40,585 nt of DNA from Psychrobacter sp. FME13 (GCF_014861395.1 NZ_RRYV01000017.1:1-40585), one strand, 5' to 3'; counted from the first letter of the stretch, positions 1 to 8,211 are shown. Notes: a model not told the origin generated them from the sequence alone. Made by a program: numbers and translations.

Positions 1-184
1 CAGGATCATATTGCTCTGTGCCGACAAGCTTGCCTTGATTGGCTTTGTTATGCCAGTTTGATAAGGTTTGCATGGCAATACCAAGCTGCTTTGCAGTCGC
101 TGAAATATTGCCGTTGTTATCCGCAATCTTCTTGACGGCCTCTGCTTTAAACTCGTCACTGTAGGTTCTTACTTTCTTGGTCAT
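1..184 (-). CDS. IS3-family transposase OrfA, N-terminal part
   Basis: Sixty-one codons are visible before the gene leaves the window. The protein begins MTKKVRTYSDEFKAEAVKKI and continues with an ISATAKQLGIAMQTLSNW segment. This is the helix-turn-helix of the small OrfA proteins of IS3-type elements, which bind the terminal repeats and help make the OrfAB transposase by frameshifting. The ATG at 184 is preceded by GGAG eight bases upstream. OrfB, with its DDE catalytic core, would lie to the left, outside the window, so it cannot be judged whether the element is intact. The family call rests on the recognisable N-terminal motif only. Confidence 0.85.
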   Translation of the reverse strand, partial: MTKKVRTYSDEFKAEAVKKIADNNGNISATAKQLGIAMQTLSNWHNKANQGKLVGTEQYDP

Positions 185-249
185 GGTAAACTCCGATTAA
201 TACGCTTAGTTTACCAAGTTTAGGTGTACGGTTTCTTCAGCATAGCTCA
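1..249 (-). mobile_element. IS3-type insertion sequence, 5' end only
   Basis: This is the upstream end of an insertion sequence whose body continues beyond the left edge. On the minus strand the end reads TGAGCTATGCTGAAG at 249-235, with the terminal TG usual for IS3-family ends, followed by an AT-rich leader and the start of a transposase gene at 184. The boundary at 249 rests on two facts: a second, decayed copy of the same end starts with the same 15 bases at 35294, and the bases from 250 onward match the 5' part of the lipoprotein genes at 346 and 844. The final TGA is shared by IS and target, so the exact junction is uncertain by about three bases. Confidence 0.8.
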
Positions 250-286
250 CTATTAATCTAGCGCCAACTTGGTAAGTTTTTAGCAT
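250..286 (-). pseudogene. Remnant of a third small-lipoprotein gene, cut by the IS
   Basis: Only the ribosome-binding region, the ATG at 286 and about 12 codons (MLKTYQVGARLIV) survive. They match the starts of the neighbouring lipoprotein genes at 783 (MSKTYQVGARLIV) and 1281 (MLKTYQAGARLIV) almost base for base, then stop at the IS end. The reading frame runs into IS sequence, so no lipoprotein can be made. The rest of the gene, if it still exists, would lie on the far side of the IS, outside the window. The gene was evidently the last of a tandem set of three. Confidence 0.8.
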
Positions 287-345
287 TACTTAGATCCTTA
301 TGAAATTCAGGCTTACCTATAGTTAAGAATCAATGAAAAGACAAA

Positions 346-783
346 CTAAGGATAGTAAAACTCACCTGTAAAATCCGCATGGTAGATACCATCTGCCGTT
401 AAACCTGAAAGAAAGAGGTCGTAAGAATTACCATGTATTAATTTTTTATAAGGCGTGTCTTCAAAGTTATTATCAGTAATACAGGTTTTTATTTCGTCAG
501 ATATAACAGTGAATTCGTTTTTATGATATGTAGACCAACCAATATTCATAGGAATAGCAATGCGTATCGCTGTTATACCCTCTATATCATCACGAGGTTT
601 ACCAGCAAAAGTCGCGCTATCCATGTTAGGACTAAAACAAACAATACCATCTGAAGCAACCTCAACATCAATAGTACCTTTGACAGGCAAACTATGTGAA
701 GGGTTACCTCTACAGCTTAGTGAAGCGATGCTAAGTAAAGCAATCACTATTAATCTAGCGCCAACTTGGTAAGTTTTTGACAT
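346..783 (-). CDS. Small periplasmic lipoprotein, putative T6SS immunity protein
   Basis: A 145-residue protein with a positively charged start, a hydrophobic stretch and Cys24 in the context IASLSC, which reads as a lipoprotein signal although the lipobox is not ideal. The mature part has two further cysteines, in GIVCFSPN and KTCITDN. The pattern of a short lipoprotein with a G-I-[VI]-C-F core resembles proteins often annotated as putative T6SS immunity periplasmic lipoproteins; I recognise the style but not a characterised member. The start is set at the ATG at 783, matching its paralogues, rather than a TTG further upstream. It lies downstream of a truncated vgrG cassette and is a close paralogue of the gene at 844-1281; the partner toxin is unproven. 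Confidence 0.7.
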   Translation of the reverse strand: MSKTYQVGARLIVIALLSIASLSCRGNPSHSLPVKGTIDVEVASDGIVCFSPNMDSATFAGKPRDDIEGITAIRIAIPMNIGWSTYHKNEFTVISDEIKTCITDNNFEDTPYKKLIHGNSYDLFLSGLTADGIYHADFTGEFYYP

Positions 784-843
784 TATTTGGATCCCTATCA
801 AGTTAAGAGGGCACTTAAATTTATTAGTAATGAAAACACTTAA

Positions 844-1281
844 CTAGGGATAATAAAACTCATTTGTGAAGTGTATACGATGTTTGTAATCGTCCGTTAT
901 ACCTTTAATAGATAAACTATAATACCTTTCATTACCTAAGCGACTATATAGTTTTTCATGAAAATCGAAATTATTCTCAGTTATGCACACTTTTTCTTTA
1001 TCAGATATAACGCTGAATTCATCTTTATAATCAGCTCCCCAATCATTGGATATACCAACATATACATCTGTTATACCTTTTAAGTTATCGTAAGGCTTAT
1101 CAGCGAAAGTCGCACTATCCATGTTAGGAGTAAAACAAATAATACCGCTTGGAGTAACCTCAATATCGATGGTGCCTTTGACAGGTAAACTATGCGAAGG
1201 ATTCCCTCGACAACTTAGTGAAGCGATAATAAATAAAGCAATCACTATTAATCTAGCGCCAGCTTGGTAGGTTTTTAGCAT
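844..1281 (-). CDS. Small periplasmic lipoprotein, paralogue of the gene at 346
   Basis: A 145-residue lipoprotein (signal peptide ending IASLSC, Cys24). The first about 65 residues are nearly the same as in the neighbour, including SHSLPVKGTID and PNMDSATFA, while the C-terminal half differs much more: YVGISNDWGADYKDEFS here against RIAIPMNIGWSTYHKNEFT there. Both end in EFYYP. Duplication followed by divergence of one face of the protein is what is expected if each copy neutralises a different variant of a toxin; that is inference. It lies 81 bases downstream of the pentapeptide-repeat gene and is probably transcribed with it. Confidence 0.7.
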   Translation of the reverse strand: MLKTYQAGARLIVIALFIIASLSCRGNPSHSLPVKGTIDIEVTPSGIICFTPNMDSATFADKPYDNLKGITDVYVGISNDWGADYKDEFSVISDKEKVCITENNFDFHEKLYSRLGNERYYSLSIKGITDDYKHRIHFTNEFYYP

Positions 1282-1362
1282 TATTCGGATTCTTTATAAA
1301 TTAAGACATGATTTTGATTTATGAGTAATAAAAAATCACGTGATAAACATCATCCTCATTTA

Positions 1363-1902
1363 TTATTGCTTACCTATTTGAGGTAAAATAGTATTTTCAT
1401 CAATGTCTATATCATCAAAAATAGTTCTTTTGATAGAACAGTTTATAAAACGTGTTTCTGTCAAATCTGTGAAATGGTTTATATGATCCGAAGTAAATTT
1501 ACAGTTGTCGAAAGTGCAGTTGTTAAAAACGCTTGCGGCTAGGTTTACACCTCTAAATAAGACATTTTTGAAGATACATTTTTTGAATATTGACCCATAT
1601 AATGTACAAGCATATACAATGCTGTCCAATACTTCGCAATCTATAAGCGTAGCATCGGTAGCAATAATGCCAACTAAATCAGTAGAAGTTATATTAATAT
1701 CAATAAATTCAGTGTAGTCAAATTCACCAAACTCAATCACCAAATTATTTATTATCAAATCTGACAACTTTTTATTTTCATACTCTAGCTTCCTTATTAC
1801 TGGTTTATCGTCCTCAGTACTTTTATAAGATAAACAACATATTTTTTCACCAATATGATTAAATATTTCAACTTCATGCGAGAATTTGGCAGTTTTCGTC
1901 AT
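1363..1902 (-). CDS. Pentapeptide-repeat protein, probable cytoplasmic immunity protein
   Basis: A 179-residue protein without a signal peptide. From about residue 60 to 165 it shows pentapeptide-like repeats with a central F, L or I every five residues (for example CTLYGSIFKKCIFKNVLF and FNNCTFDNCKF), predicting a right-handed quadrilateral beta-helix. The start codon lies 29 bases inside the end of the truncated vgrG cassette at 1874, so the two genes are translationally coupled, a typical effector/immunity arrangement. A clear ribosome site (AAGGGAAC) precedes the ATG. The absence of an export signal suggests the cognate toxin acts in the cytoplasm, for example on nucleic acid, but this is inferred from location only. 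Confidence 0.75.
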   Translation of the reverse strand: MTKTAKFSHEVEIFNHIGEKICCLSYKSTEDDKPVIRKLEYENKKLSDLIINNLVIEFGEFDYTEFIDINITSTDLVGIIATDATLIDCEVLDSIVYACTLYGSIFKKCIFKNVLFRGVNLAASVFNNCTFDNCKFTSDHINHFTDLTETRFINCSIKRTIFDDIDIDENTILPQIGKQ

Positions 1903-3079
1903 ATTCTTGTTCCCTTTTTCTTAGGTAGTTTTCTTCAATGCGTATTATCGCTCGATGACCGCTCTTTGTAGCCCAATTTCTAAGATTTTTTCCTCGCTCT
2001 GGTAAATTGTTCTTATCTTCAATTAACTCTCGTTCTCTCTTAGCGATGCTCTCCCTAAGATTACTTATCTTTTTAAGTAAGTCCTGACACCTTTTTCCAA
2101 ATGGGTTTTTAGGATTCTGAAGATCATATGTATTCGTAAAAGGATAAGGTCTGACACCTGCTGGCACTCTAGGAACTGACAAAGCTCCTGGGAATGGTAT
2201 TGGCATTGGAGAAGCTATTGAAGCAGTTAGATCACTAGGTTTATCTACCAATCGATAATTACCTAAAAGATTACCATCTTTATCATAGTTATCAACCATT
2301 ACATTGGACTCATATTCCCCACCCCCAGCACTCGCCCCCGGCGGATTAATCAGCACATCCTTACCGATGACCTTATTCTCTTTTTCTGCTTGGGTGACGA
2401 TGCTTGAGCCTGTGATGATAATACTGCCATCAGCGTTCATCACCAGCGAGGATTTACCTACCGTGATCTTAAACTCATCGCCTGCGGTAATACTATAGCT
2501 CTTACCGACAAAGCTTTTTTTGATCCGTCCTATCTGCTCAGTTTGCATGATACCCACTGCGGTGTTCATGATGGTACCCACTTGAGTGGCATACCCTAAG
2601 CCAACTGTCACTGACTTGCCTAGTTTGACAAACTCAGTGTTGGTTTTATCTACCGTTAATGAGCGGCTCTTGTTGACCGTTTCTTTACGGTCTTTATTGA
2701 CCGTTAGGGTGTCATTACCCTTAACCGTTTTGTCGCGGTTGCCTTTGATAGTGATCTGCTCGCTCTTATGCACGGTCTCGGTACGGTTGCCACCGATGTC
2801 TATCGTTTCATTATCATCGACGCGCTCTTGTCGGTTGTTATGAATGGTGATGGTTTCATCCTTGTCGACGATCTCGGTACGGTTTTGATGGATGGTGATG
2901 GTCTCATCTTTATCGACAACCTCGGTACGTTTACCATGTACGGTGACGGTCTCGTCTTTGTCGATGATGGTACTGCGGTCGCGGTTGACGTGGCGGCGCT
3001 CATCGTTCTTGATCAGGGAGTTGAGATCGCGTTGGGCTTGTAGGTTCACCAGCTCAAAGCCAGCATCGTCATTGAACAT
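1874..3079 (-). CDS. Truncated vgrG cassette C: VgrG beta-helix stalk plus toxin-like tail
   Basis: The first in-frame ATG gives 401 residues starting MFNDDAGFELVNLQAQ, which corresponds to an internal position of full-length VgrG. Codons matching VgrG continue upstream to about 3203, where homology stops abruptly and an in-frame TAA follows, so the spike-base domains are missing. Residues to about 250 are the repetitive VgrG stalk ending in INPPGAS. The unique tail has a Pro-rich part and then a charged helical domain bounded by two cysteines (RCQDLLKKISNLRE ... GHRAIIRIEENYLRKR ... ENCQIL). This resembles short helical toxin tails such as the novel-toxin-16 type, a tentative call. It is probably silent until recombined into a complete vgrG. 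Confidence 0.75.
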   Translation of the reverse strand: MFNDDAGFELVNLQAQRDLNSLIKNDERRHVNRDRSTIIDKDETVTVHGKRTEVVDKDETITIHQNRTEIVDKDETITIHNNRQERVDDNETIDIGGNRTETVHKSEQITIKGNRDKTVKGNDTLTVNKDRKETVNKSRSLTVDKTNTEFVKLGKSVTVGLGYATQVGTIMNTAVGIMQTEQIGRIKKSFVGKSYSITAGDEFKITVGKSSLVMNADGSIIITGSSIVTQAEKENKVIGKDVLINPPGASAGGGEYESNVMVDNYDKDGNLLGNYRLVDKPSDLTASIASPMPIPFPGALSVPRVPAGVRPYPFTNTYDLQNPKNPFGKRCQDLLKKISNLRESIAKRERELIEDKNNLPERGKNLRNWATKSGHRAIIRIEENYLRKREQEYDENCQILA

Positions 3080-3203
3080 CAGCTCGTTGTAGTTATCAAG
3101 CGGGGAGTTAAAGCTTTTGGACTTGATGCCTGATTGCTTAGCGGCTTGCGGATAGCCCCATGGCGGCGGGTTGGCGCTGTTGTAAAGGCGTCCGATGACA
3201 ATG
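2320..3203 (-). repeat. vgrG 3' homology block, copy C
   Basis: About 880 bases shared with both complete vgrG genes and with the block at 5455-6286. The upstream edge falls in codons for IVIGRLYNSANPPP; the downstream edge is just after the codons for INPPGAS, extended a few bases by an AGGG stretch shared with copy B. Both edges are sharp. Confidence 0.85.
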
Positions 3204-3248
3204 GCATTTAAGAGCTTTTAAGTTAAGGCTGGGTTAAGTAAAGTAGTG

Positions 3249-4250
3249 CTACTGACTTATAATACCTTCTTGAATCAATACTTTAATAATATCTTTAGCT
3301 CTTTGATTGCCTTTGGCAGCAGCGTCTCGATATAACTCAAGCGCCTTGTTTAGATCTTTTTCAACACCATGTCCAAAATAATACATTCCGCCAAGATTGG
3401 TTTGTGCTTCTAGGTCTCCTTGAGCGGTAGATTTGCTATACCCTTTAAAAGCCTCATCATAACTTTGTACAGCGCCATCACCAGTATATTGTAGAGCAGC
3501 TAAATTGTTCTGAGCAGCTGCATAACCCTGTTCTGCCGATTTGTCATACCACATGGCGGCTAGTGCATAATTCTGTTTAACGCCTAAGCCGTTGGCATAC
3601 ATGACACCTATATTATATTGGGCTTCCATATCTCCTTGATCTGCTGCTTTTTGATACCATTGTTTTGCTTGTTTATAATCACGTTTGACCCCTTCACCGT
3701 AATAGTACATCGTTCCTAACCTGAATTGAGCTGTTGCAAATCCATTCTCTGCGGATTTTAAGTACCATTTTAAAGATTGATCATAATCTTTAGTTATCTC
3801 AGAATCCTTTTCATAAAAAAAACCAATATAGAATTGAGCTTCTGGTTGACCTTGAGCTGCTGCCTTCTCAAACCAAGCAATAGACTCATTAAAGACAGGT
3901 TCAAGCTCCATATTGAAGTAATACAGTTTGGCTAACGCATTCTGTCCATCAGCAAATCCCTGCTCTGCAGATTTTCGATACCACCATGCTGCCTTTGATT
4001 TATCCTGACTGACACCTTCACCGTTTTCATACATACTACCTAGTTGAAATTGGGCTTGTGGGTCGCCTTGGTTGGCTTCAGCGTGAAGTGCTTTAAAATA
4101 TTTGTTGTTGTCTTTATTAATTGATTTGGTTGAGTATTGAATAGTTTCATTTGTAGAATCAGTTGAACAAGCTGAAATAGCTAGCCCAGTTGATATAGTT
4201 AAAGCTAGAATCAAAGGGTTAATTTTTTTATTAACTTTCTGAATTCTCAT
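3249..4250 (-). CDS. Sel1-repeat lipoprotein
   Basis: A 333-residue protein with a lipoprotein signal (TGLAISACSTD, Cys28) and about seven Sel1-like repeats from residue 55 to the end, each with the A..G...AQ..LG..Y..G.GV pattern followed by a W-Y-x-KSAEQG helix. Sel1 repeats form helical solenoids that bind proteins. The repeats are more canonical than in the three Sel1-like proteins at 6321-9169, so it is not simply a fourth copy of those. It lies between the immunity-like gene at 4289 and the truncated vgrG cassette C. It could be an additional immunity protein left by an earlier effector, or a partner of cassette B; the sequence does not decide. Confidence 0.75.
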   Translation of the reverse strand: MRIQKVNKKINPLILALTISTGLAISACSTDSTNETIQYSTKSINKDNNKYFKALHAEANQGDPQAQFQLGSMYENGEGVSQDKSKAAWWYRKSAEQGFADGQNALAKLYYFNMELEPVFNESIAWFEKAAAQGQPEAQFYIGFFYEKDSEITKDYDQSLKWYLKSAENGFATAQFRLGTMYYYGEGVKRDYKQAKQWYQKAADQGDMEAQYNIGVMYANGLGVKQNYALAAMWYDKSAEQGYAAAQNNLAALQYTGDGAVQSYDEAFKGYSKSTAQGDLEAQTNLGGMYYFGHGVEKDLNKALELYRDAAAKGNQRAKDIIKVLIQEGIISQ

Positions 4251-4288
4251 AGAGTATTACTCGTTCATATCAAGGTTAAACCGTAATT

Positions 4289-4753
4289 TTAATCTACCGT
4301 TTTAACGACTTCTAAACAGTCATATTTGACACTGGTTGCTCTGTCTACTCTTAGTTCTTTAAGAAAAACAGGTCTAAGCCTAATTAACTCCTGCTGGCTG
4401 TCACTATGTGCTTCAGCCATTTCGGTATCCATAGGTTGATATTGTTCCACAAAGATAGAAGCTAAACATAATGCGTTGATAGCATCTTTCTTCAAGTTAT
4501 TTAGTTGAAACATTGGAACATCACTGGGATAGTTTTGTAAGATAGTAAATTTTACGAGAAGGTTTTTATATATAAAATCATTATATTTACTTGTTTCTAA
4601 ATCATCAAAATTGATTCCTTGGACATCTCCATCGAGATAAACAGCTGTAGCTCGAAAAAACCCGTAATTAGCATCAGGTTTTTTCTCATAACATGCCATT
4701 AATAGTAGTGATGAAATCATTAGAGCAGCTAATTTAATAGTTATTTTTCTCAT
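4289..4753 (-). CDS. Lipoprotein, probable immunity protein of cassette B
   Basis: A 154-residue protein with a good lipobox (LLLMAC, Cys21), predicting a periplasmic lipid-anchored protein. I do not recognise the family; two further cysteines (NALCLAS and KYDCLEV) could form a disulfide. Its ATG overlaps the stop codon of the truncated vgrG at 4750 in an ATGA arrangement, the usual layout of toxin and immunity genes. A periplasmic location suggests that the cassette B toxin acts in the periplasm or on the membrane. The immunity role is inferred from position, size and signal only. Confidence 0.65.
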   Translation of the reverse strand: MRKITIKLAALMISSLLLMACYEKKPDANYGFFRATAVYLDGDVQGINFDDLETSKYNDFIYKNLLVKFTILQNYPSDVPMFQLNNLKKDAINALCLASIFVEQYQPMDTEMAEAHSDSQQELIRLRPVFLKELRVDRATSVKYDCLEVVKTVD

Positions 4754-6216
4754 CGCTTGTTTCTCCTTGCGCTCTTTTTATTTTCTTCATAAATTTCAAC
4801 CATATCTTTGTCAAAGCCTCGACCATATACTTGCTTGAAACGATCTTCATTAATAAACAGAGGCTTCTTACCATTTAGTATTAGTTGAGTTGTTGCATCT
4901 GAGATATCAATAGTATCTAGCATACCTTTACCAGCGAGAGCTCCTGCTGCTGCCGTAGTTGGAGCACCAAAGCCAGTGGTTGAATAATGCCCAACTGTCG
5001 CATCAGCCATTGGTTTATTTAAGTTATCATTAAGGTAGTCAGCAAATTTAAGATAGTGCTGGGTGTGATTCATTAATGCTCGATCATTAGCTACTGGATC
5101 TGTTATCGCATCTGTCAATTGGTCTGGAAGCATATCCATATTAATATTATCTTTTGCATATTGCTTCGCTAATTCATACTCTACGACGTTTTTATCTTTA
5201 AGCTCTTTCCACTCTTCATCAGTCATACCAAATTTGTATTCAGAATCTTTAGAGAACGGATTTAATGCTTTTATTCCCATAGCTATATCTACTCCGTTAT
5301 ACCATGGTTCATTACCCCCCAGCTCTGGCTCACCATCGTATGCTTTATAGCCAGCATCTTCAGGATAAGGCTCTCCATCTTTAAGCTGAGGCTCTCGCTG
5401 ACCTCCAACACTATTTGTAGTAGGAGCGATAGTCATACCCCCACTTTCTTCTGCCCCACCCCCAGCACTCGCCCCCGGCGGATTAATCAGCACATCCTTA
5501 CCGATGACCTTATTCTCTTTTTCTGCTTGGGTGACGATGCTTGAGCCTGTGATGATAATACTGCCATCAGCGTTCATCACCAGCGAGGATTTACCTACCG
5601 TGATCTTAAACTCATCGCCTGCGGTAATACTATAGCTCTTACCGACAAAGCTTTTCTTGATACGTCCGATCTGTTCAGTTTGCATGATGCCGACTGCGGT
5701 GTTCATAATCGTGCCCACTTGGGTGGCATACCCTAAGCCTACGGTGACGGACTTACCTAGTTTGACAAACTCGGTGTTGGTTCTATCTACCGTGAGTGAG
5801 CGGCTCTTGTCGATGTTCTCTTTACGATCCTTTTTGACGTTTAGAGTGTCGTTGCCCTTAACGGTTTTGTCTCGATTGCCTTTGATGGTGACTTGTTCAC
5901 TCTTGTGTACAGTCTCTGTTCTATTACCACCGATATCAATGGTTTCATCTTTGTCCACCCGTTCTTGTCGGTTCTGATGAATGGTGATGGTCTCATCTTT
6001 GTCGACCACTTCGGTGCGGTTTTGATGAATGGTGATGTGTTCATCCAAGTCGACGATCTCGGTGCGCTTACCATGCACCGTTATGGTCTCGTCTTTGTCG
6101 ATGATGGTGGTTCGGTCGCGGTTTACTCTGCGGGTCTCGTCGTTTTTAACCAGAGAGTTTAAGTCGCGCTGCGCTTGCAAGTTGACCAGCTCAAAGCCTG
6201 CGTCATCATTGAACAT
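4750..6216 (-). CDS. Truncated vgrG cassette B: VgrG beta-helix stalk plus unknown toxin-like tail
   Basis: The first ATG yields 488 residues beginning MFNDDAGFELVNLQAQ, again an internal VgrG position. VgrG-like codons reach upstream to about 6286 (QAAKQSG), then homology ends and an in-frame TGA lies ten codons above, so gp27/gp5-like parts are absent. Residues 1-255 are the VgrG stalk to INPPGAS. The unique part (about 230 residues) starts with a Gly/Pro/Glu-rich linker and continues with FGMTDEEWKELKDKNV, a NHTQHYLKFADYLND helix and an Ala/Gly-rich stretch around GAPTTAAAGALAGKG, ending in a very basic KKSARRNKR. I recognise no catalytic family. The adjacent lipoprotein suggests a periplasmic target. 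Expression without recombination into full vgrG is doubtful. Confidence 0.72.
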   Translation of the reverse strand: MFNDDAGFELVNLQAQRDLNSLVKNDETRRVNRDRTTIIDKDETITVHGKRTEIVDLDEHITIHQNRTEVVDKDETITIHQNRQERVDKDETIDIGGNRTETVHKSEQVTIKGNRDKTVKGNDTLNVKKDRKENIDKSRSLTVDRTNTEFVKLGKSVTVGLGYATQVGTIMNTAVGIMQTEQIGRIKKSFVGKSYSITAGDEFKITVGKSSLVMNADGSIIITGSSIVTQAEKENKVIGKDVLINPPGASAGGGAEESGGMTIAPTTNSVGGQREPQLKDGEPYPEDAGYKAYDGEPELGGNEPWYNGVDIAMGIKALNPFSKDSEYKFGMTDEEWKELKDKNVVEYELAKQYAKDNINMDMLPDQLTDAITDPVANDRALMNHTQHYLKFADYLNDNLNKPMADATVGHYSTTGFGAPTTAAAGALAGKGMLDTIDISDATTQLILNGKKPLFINEDRFKQVYGRGFDKDMVEIYEENKKSARRNKR

Positions 6217-6286
6217 CAGCTCGTTGTAGTTATCGAGCGGGGAGTTGAAGCTTTTAGATTTGATGCCTGATTGCTTGGCGGCCTGT
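5455..6286 (-). repeat. vgrG 3' homology block, copy B
   Basis: About 830 bases shared with the complete vgrG genes and with block C. The upstream edge is 100 bases shorter than in block C, so the two cassettes were made by separate breakpoints. The downstream edge follows the INPPGAS codons and is shared with copy C through the AGGG stretch. Confidence 0.85.
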
Positions 6287-6320
6287 GGAGTTAACAGTAA
6301 GCTTGATCATTAAGAGATAA

Positions 6321-7289
6321 TTATCGTGATGTCTTATTGTCAAGACCTTTAATCTGCTCTTCATTCATCTTAGCCATTATCTCTAAATAAAGTGCTTTCG
6401 CTTGTTTAAGTTGTTCTATCGTCATTACTTGAGGCAATAGTTCGATAACGTCATTTTCTACATTGGCAACTCTAGGTTCTATAACATCTTTACGTAAGTC
6501 TCTAGTGATATAGGCATAAGCCAAGGTTTTTACTACATTTTTATCGATTCCAAATTCTTCTGGATTTAAGTAGATATTAGATAGTATTAGCGATGATTCC
6601 CAGTTTTTTTCTAAAATTAAGTCTCTATTTAATAGGTCGATGCTTTCATTTATTTTATATTTATCTTTCATATGATGCATATACAAAGACGCTAACAAAG
6701 CTCTGGATGTCCTTACATTTTGGTCAATAGCAATTTTGTTATAATACTCAGCTTTGTCATAATCAATAATATTTAATTCTCGATCTCGATAAATCATCAT
6801 TAAAAATCTGGTTGCATCAGGAGAACCTGCTTTAAAAGCTTCTTTTAAATAGTAAATACTTTTATCTATATCCAAACGAGTATTATTATCAAATCTTTCT
6901 GGATAGTTTATTTGAAAAGCACCTACAAAATAACCAGCTTGTTTGCTGCCTAAATCAAAGGCTTTTTTATAATAGGGATATGATTCTTTGCGATTATCCG
7001 CTATTAAATCATTATACGATGCATAGTAATAACAGGATTGTGCTATTTTATTTTTATCACATTCTAGTTGAAAAATTTTGGGGTCTTTAGCTTCCTTTAA
7101 AATAGTTACAAGTTTGACTATTTCTTTATCTGAGTCTACTGTACCAAAATAGACTAAGGGAAAAGGTTTTGATTGAGCGACAGAATCAGTTGTAGCATAA
7201 CTAGATGCTGTACAACCAGTCATACTTAATTGCGAAAGTATGATTATTGCAATTCGTCCGATATTTTTATTAATCTTTTGGTAGCGCAT
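6321..7289 (-). CDS. Sel1-like lipoprotein, third immunity paralogue
   Basis: The protein is 322 residues from the ATG at 7289; a TTG six bases upstream is less likely. The start MRYQKINKN matches the MQYQKM starts of the two upstream paralogues. The signal peptide ends SQLSMTGC, a lipobox. The body contains a CDKNKIAQSCYYYASYNDL segment and Sel1/TPR-like helices such as YYLKEAFKAGSPDATRFLMM and YDKAEYYNKIAIDQN. Its first codons overlap the end of the preceding paralogue by 20 bases. Unlike the other two it ends GLDNKTSR rather than AIPKDD, as expected for the last member of the series. It is probably an immunity protein for VgrG1 or for a relative that VgrG1 has replaced. Confidence 0.72.
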   Translation of the reverse strand: MRYQKINKNIGRIAIIILSQLSMTGCTASSYATTDSVAQSKPFPLVYFGTVDSDKEIVKLVTILKEAKDPKIFQLECDKNKIAQSCYYYASYNDLIADNRKESYPYYKKAFDLGSKQAGYFVGAFQINYPERFDNNTRLDIDKSIYYLKEAFKAGSPDATRFLMMIYRDRELNIIDYDKAEYYNKIAIDQNVRTSRALLASLYMHHMKDKYKINESIDLLNRDLILEKNWESSLILSNIYLNPEEFGIDKNVVKTLAYAYITRDLRKDVIEPRVANVENDVIELLPQVMTIEQLKQAKALYLEIMAKMNEEQIKGLDNKTSR

Positions 7290-8211
7290 TATCAAAATTC
7301 ATCCGCTCTTTACCCATTTTAGACATCAATTCTAAATAAAGTGCTTTTGCTTGCTTTAATTGTTCTGGCGTTAGCTCTTGAGACAAGAGTTTAATAACAT
7401 CTTCTTCTACATTGGCAATCTTATTATTCGCTAAGTCGTCTACTAGCTTTTTGCGTAAGTCTCTAGTGATATAAGCATAGGCTAATGACTTAACATAGTT
7501 TAACTTTGCTCCATATTCCTCTGGATATGAATATATAGCCATAAGACCTAACGATGATAACCAGTTCTTCTCTACTAGCAAATCCTCTTTATACAACTTA
7601 ATGCTTTCATCTATCTTGGACTTATCTTTCATCTTATGTGTATAAAGCGAGGCTAAGAGAAATCTAGATGTTTTTACATTTTGTCTGATAGCGATTTTAT
7701 TGTAGTACTCAGCTTTATCATAGTCGATGCGATTGAACTCTGGATCGCGATAAATCATCATAAGCAATCTAGTGGCATCAGGATATTCTGCCTTAAAAGC
7801 TTGTTCTAGATAGTAGATACTTTCATCTATAGTTAAGCTATTGCTGTCAGTAAATTGTTCTGGATAATTAATTTGATAATGACCTATTAATACGCCAGAT
7901 TCTTTTTCACCTAAATTAAATGCTTTTATATGATATTCATAGGCTAGTTGGTAGTCTTCTAGTACTAAGTCCTGATACGCTGCATAAGTGAAGCAATAAT
8001 CAGCTTTTTTTTGATCATCACATACCGACCTGAAGCGTTCTGGGTTTTTAATACTTTTGATTTCTTCTATAAAGTTAGAAGATTCCATTTTTATGCTGGT
8101 AGCATTATAAGGAACAAAGTTGGTATCTGCACAAGCAACAGTTACACTCAACGATGACAGTATGAATGATATCCCTAAAGCAATTATTTTAATCATCTTT
8201 TGGTATTGCAT
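7270..8211 (-). CDS. Sel1-like exported protein, second immunity paralogue
   Basis: A 313-residue protein with an N-terminal export signal ending SVTVAC, which may be a lipobox or an ordinary signal cleavage site. It shares with its neighbours the CDDQKKADYCFTYAAYQDL segment, the YYLEQAFKAEYPDATRLLMM helix pair and the RIDYDKAEYYNKIAI repeat, so it is a clear paralogue with Sel1/TPR-like architecture. The first 23 bases overlap the end of the upstream paralogue and its own 3' end overlaps the next gene, so the genes are read as one coupled message. The overlaps mean that the C-terminal NALPKD is dictated by the next gene's start. Confidence 0.72.
   Translation of the reverse strand: MQYQKMIKIIALGISFILSSLSVTVACADTNFVPYNATSIKMESSNFIEEIKSIKNPERFRSVCDDQKKADYCFTYAAYQDLVLEDYQLAYEYHIKAFNLGEKESGVLIGHYQINYPEQFTDSNSLTIDESIYYLEQAFKAEYPDATRLLMMIYRDPEFNRIDYDKAEYYNKIAIRQNVKTSRFLLASLYTHKMKDKSKIDESIKLYKEDLLVEKNWLSSLGLMAIYSYPEEYGAKLNYVKSLAYAYITRDLRKKLVDDLANNKIANVEEDVIKLLSQELTPEQLKQAKALYLELMSKMGKERMNFDNALPKD

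Noticed and set aside
2650..3000. Short periodic repeats in the stalk region that could suggest a CRISPR-like array
   Set aside because: The period is protein-coding (about 13 codons, DKDETITIHQNR type) without spacers; it encodes the VgrG beta-helix.
2586..3092. Plus-strand frames across the VgrG stalk repeats, recurring in all four copies
   Set aside because: They arise from the periodic stalk codons read on the other strand and have no start signals.
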